This document shows, in pieces, positions 61,485 through 64,000 of a stretch of DNA of 64,000 bases. The stretch is from contig OZ020252.1 in the NCBI GenBank assembly GCA_963971285.1, forward strand, positions 17,583,662-17,647,661. The letters run 5' to 3'. The stretch comes from Astropecten irregularis (lineage: Eukaryota; Echinodermata; Asteroidea; Paxillosida; Astropectinidae). The translations under genes and the position numbers were made by a program. Within the stretch, counting starts at the first letter, position 1; every line of letters starts with the position of its first letter. The notes under the pieces are model-generated. The model did not search any database. It saw only the letters and a list, made by a program, of their open reading frames with translations, and was not told where the DNA came from.

Positions 61485-61600
61485 TATACTAATTACGTCA
61501 CCCAATAAGGGTCCACGTGGCAACTGCTTATTGGTCAATTCCTGTTGAGCCGTCTGTCCATTGGTCGGTTCTACGGGCCCGAACTTGGTAACTTTGCAAG
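61485..61600 (-). promoter_or_regulatory. candidate Wnt promoter (CCAAT and CRE-like sites)
   Basis: In complement the stretch reads GACCAATGG, TTGACCAATAAGC, CACGTGG and TGACGTAATT, meaning NF-Y-type CCAAT boxes, an E-box and a CRE/ATF-like site, immediately upstream of the possible exon at 61478-61440. No TATA box seen. Confidence 0.3.
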
Positions 61601-62134
61601 TTCAGAACTCGACACTGTATCCTTAACTGCATTAATTTGGACGATAACTAATATTGACAATTCGCTGCAACGATCTCCACGAATTTAGCTTTCTAAATGC
61701 GATAACGCACGATACCGGCCATAAACTGGCGGTTCGGCAAGTCACTTTCAGAAAATTTCTTTGACCTATCTCCGGGGGGTAATAATGCAGAAAATGTTTA
61801 GAATTATTGCATTACAATCCCAAAATGAATTTGTTTTTCACCCGTGACGTATCTTTTGGGGTGAAATGTCTTTTATCCTCAACAAATTTCTGGAGTTTAA
61901 TATCTCTATTGGTTAAATGTCCCATTTAACTCTTTATTTTGTATGTATTATACGATGGACACAAAACTGTACTAGTGTGTTTGTGTGTTCGTTCATTCGT
62001 CTGTTTGTCTGTATAAGATTGTAACATTTTGAAGTGGACATCATGGTGGACAGATGTATCAACATGATGTTTTGCACATTCCACTTTTAAAATGTTGACA
62101 CTGTCAGATGAAAATCCATTGTTTTTATAGTACA

Positions 62135-62286
62135 TGGGGTCGACTTCACCAAACTCATCGTAACTTACTATCAATCGTAGGACTTATGATGCATTGCAGC
62201 ACCACGTAGAAGTCGTGGGATACGATGGGTTATCCTTCGTAACTCGAGTTACGATTGATCTTAGGGCTTCGTGAAATCGACCCCTG
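62135..62286. mobile_element. MITE family 1, copy e
   Basis: GGGGTCGACTTCACCAAACT at the left and GGGCTTCGTGAAATCGACCC at the right; core CTTATGATGCATTGCAGC and GGTTATCCTTCGTAACTCG. Confidence 0.85.
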
Positions 62287-63299
62287 ATATTTGAGTTGTA
62301 ATTCTGTTTCACTGCATGGTTGCATCAATTAGGGTTTCAAAAATGAAATTTTCGGAAGTTCGTTACCAAGGAAATCGTTGCGAAAAACTGTTTTAAATTG
62401 ACTCCCACCAAAAAGCGATGTCAGAGCCATGTTTACTGGGGGTTGTTGAAAGACAACCTTGGCTTGAAACTCCAGGTGATTAGGTTACGGGCTTCCAAAA
62501 CATGTTCTGCTAGAATCTTCAGAATGGAGAGATAATATCTCCTTCTGCATGGAAGCTTGCTCCTTTGAAGATTTCCTGCTCGTGTCAGGGTTGGTCTTCA
62601 ATAACCATCACGACTCAAAAAAAGAGTCATCCAGTTTGTATCCCTCCCATAAGAAGTATAAAACCAAAACTAAACCACGACTGTGAAACAGTCTTGACTG
62701 TCCAACCCTCGTCATAACGACCGGGAAATGAACAGGAAAACACGGCCGGTTTGTTTATCTAAGCTTCGCCCAAAAGAAAACTTGGCTGCAAGTTCTTAGC
62801 GCTCTCTTTTTTTTATAGGAGTCGCTGGATCGAGGAAACCTCCCTTCCCCTCAAATCAATAAAAACGGATCACAAATGTCAAACCTAATCATCCAGTGAA
62901 TCGTGGAAGATTTGGGACAAAATGTCTTGAAAATAACCCCTACGAGATTGATGTTTAGGAGGGCTTTTTTACATAAAGGCGCCGGGATACCTCCTGGCCT
63001 AGATTTTGTTCTATTTTGGCAGTTTTGATGGATGACTCGAGTCCAACACTTGGACATGGGATGAGGGAGAGGGAGACGCACGGGGAAGGACGAGCCAATT
63101 CCCCCCGTGCATCCCTCCCCCGCGCCCGCCATCTCCTTCCATATCTCTCCCACGTTTTGTTTGTCGGTGTATGCAATAATATTGTTTCTGTTGATCGTAT
63201 CGTTCCCAAACAATAAGCCATCGAACTCTGAACAACACCTTCTTTTCCTATACCAAAAGATTCGTTTTACACGAAACAAAAAATCGAACAGGAATTCCC

Positions 63300-63420
63300 T
63301 ATCACACCAGCACCATCTTCATACCCTGAAAGTTATACAAAAACCCGTGGACATTTCTGTTTGGGTATGTTACTAATCCTGTACTGATCAATCTTAGTGC
63401 TTCGTGAAATCGGCCCCTGA
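63300..63420. mobile_element. MITE fragments: family 3 end next to family 1 end
   Basis: CAGCACCATCTTCATACCC to GGTATGTTACTAATCC is the family 3 right end; ATCTTAGTGCTTCGTGAAAT then CGGCCCC is a family 1 right end. The two partial ends abut. Confidence 0.6.
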
Positions 63421-64000
63421 TTGGACTAAAATTGGGGGAAAATACAAGTTTAAACTACATGTTAAGTAGTAAATATTTCCTAACCAAACTATCCGTAACA
63501 ATTCTACAAATCGTGGTGCCAGCTGAAAACCGCGTACTTTCAAATCTCCGTTGGAACACGCACCTTAGATTCGTTTACACCACTTACCCCTACCGTCCGA
63601 GAACTTGGCCCGGTGTATGCCACCATGGAGGTATCAAAAACAAAGGGATACCACCATGATGTGACTGGGTCACGTCTACATAAAAACACGTATACATAAA
63701 AATCACAACATTAGGTAATGGGTCTTTGGGGAAGGGGAATGTAGGCCTGTACGAGTATAGCGTCAAAACCAACCGTAAAGTACCGTGGAAATAACCTTGC
63801 TTTATCGGCACGTGGCGAGACGCTCGATCGATTCCCGCCGCTCGCGTCCCTCGATATTGTTTTCATCTCTCTCAAAAAAAAAACTTCTCCAGAAACAAGG
63901 CCAATAGGCTAGCACCTTGTAGCAATTAGATTGAGGAAACTAACGATGAACAACCCCCCCCCCCCCCTTCCCCATCCGTAGTACAAAGATGGCCAATATT

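Larger units (their letters stand above)
61479..64000. other. right-hand flank without a supported gene
   Basis: Apart from the repeats and the possible promoter listed, no exon is supported. C-runs occur near 63953-63968. The true 5' exon of the Wnt gene may lie past the window end. Confidence 0.55.

Noticed and set aside
62851..63279. 142-codon minus-strand open frame as a first Wnt exon
   Set aside because: No signal peptide, low-complexity composition, and no phase-2 donor that leads into 59835.
1..64000. CRISPR array, operon or bacterial contamination
   Set aside because: Spliced genes, SINEs and MITEs throughout; no spaced direct-repeat array or polycistronic gene runs.

Overview
This is a AT-rich, intron-rich metazoan nuclear window with CpG-containing exons, GT-AG introns and very many small dispersed repeats. 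The gene content (NBR1 with PB1/ZZ/four-Trp/LIR/UBA domains, a Wnt ligand, an Ikaros-like zinc-finger factor) is bilaterian. The repeat landscape suggests a marine invertebrate deuterostome, most likely an echinoderm: a tRNA-type SINE ending in an ATAAATG...ATTATT tail, and several families of TTAA-flanked and hairpin MITEs. That placement is an inference from style, not a database match.

Layout. 1-1263: repeats, including one complete tRNA-derived SINE. 1264-3617 (minus): two-exon Ikaros-like C2H2 zinc-finger gene, 622 aa. 3618-6915: no gene seen. 6916-11628 (plus): seven-exon gene for a 535-aa type II membrane protein that joins an FkbM-type methyltransferase domain to a domain resembling a NodB polysaccharide deacetylase without its catalytic residues. 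11629-15892: MITEs, then a cluster of MiT/TFE-type E-boxes and CCAAT boxes just beyond the 3' end of the next gene. 15893-31292 (minus): complete 18-coding-exon NBR1 selective-autophagy receptor, 1292 aa, with a lineage-type repeat array in one large exon. 31293-35913: spacer. 35914-59835 (minus): three 3'-terminal coding exons of a Wnt gene with an 18.6-kb intron; the signal-peptide exon is not securely found. 59836-64000: repeats and a possible Wnt promoter/first exon near 61.5 kb.

Every exon junction of the FkbM gene and NBR1, the IKZF-like junction, and the two Wnt junctions were read by eye; they keep frame and have consensus splice sites. The four genes are functionally unrelated (transcription factor, secretory-pathway enzyme-like protein, autophagy receptor, secreted signal). 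The most interesting points are the FkbM plus degenerate-deacetylase fusion, the seven-to-eight-copy 14-residue repeat next to the LIR of NBR1 (some copies LIR-like themselves), the CLEAR-type sites around NBR1, and the TTAA MITE families that interrupt introns.
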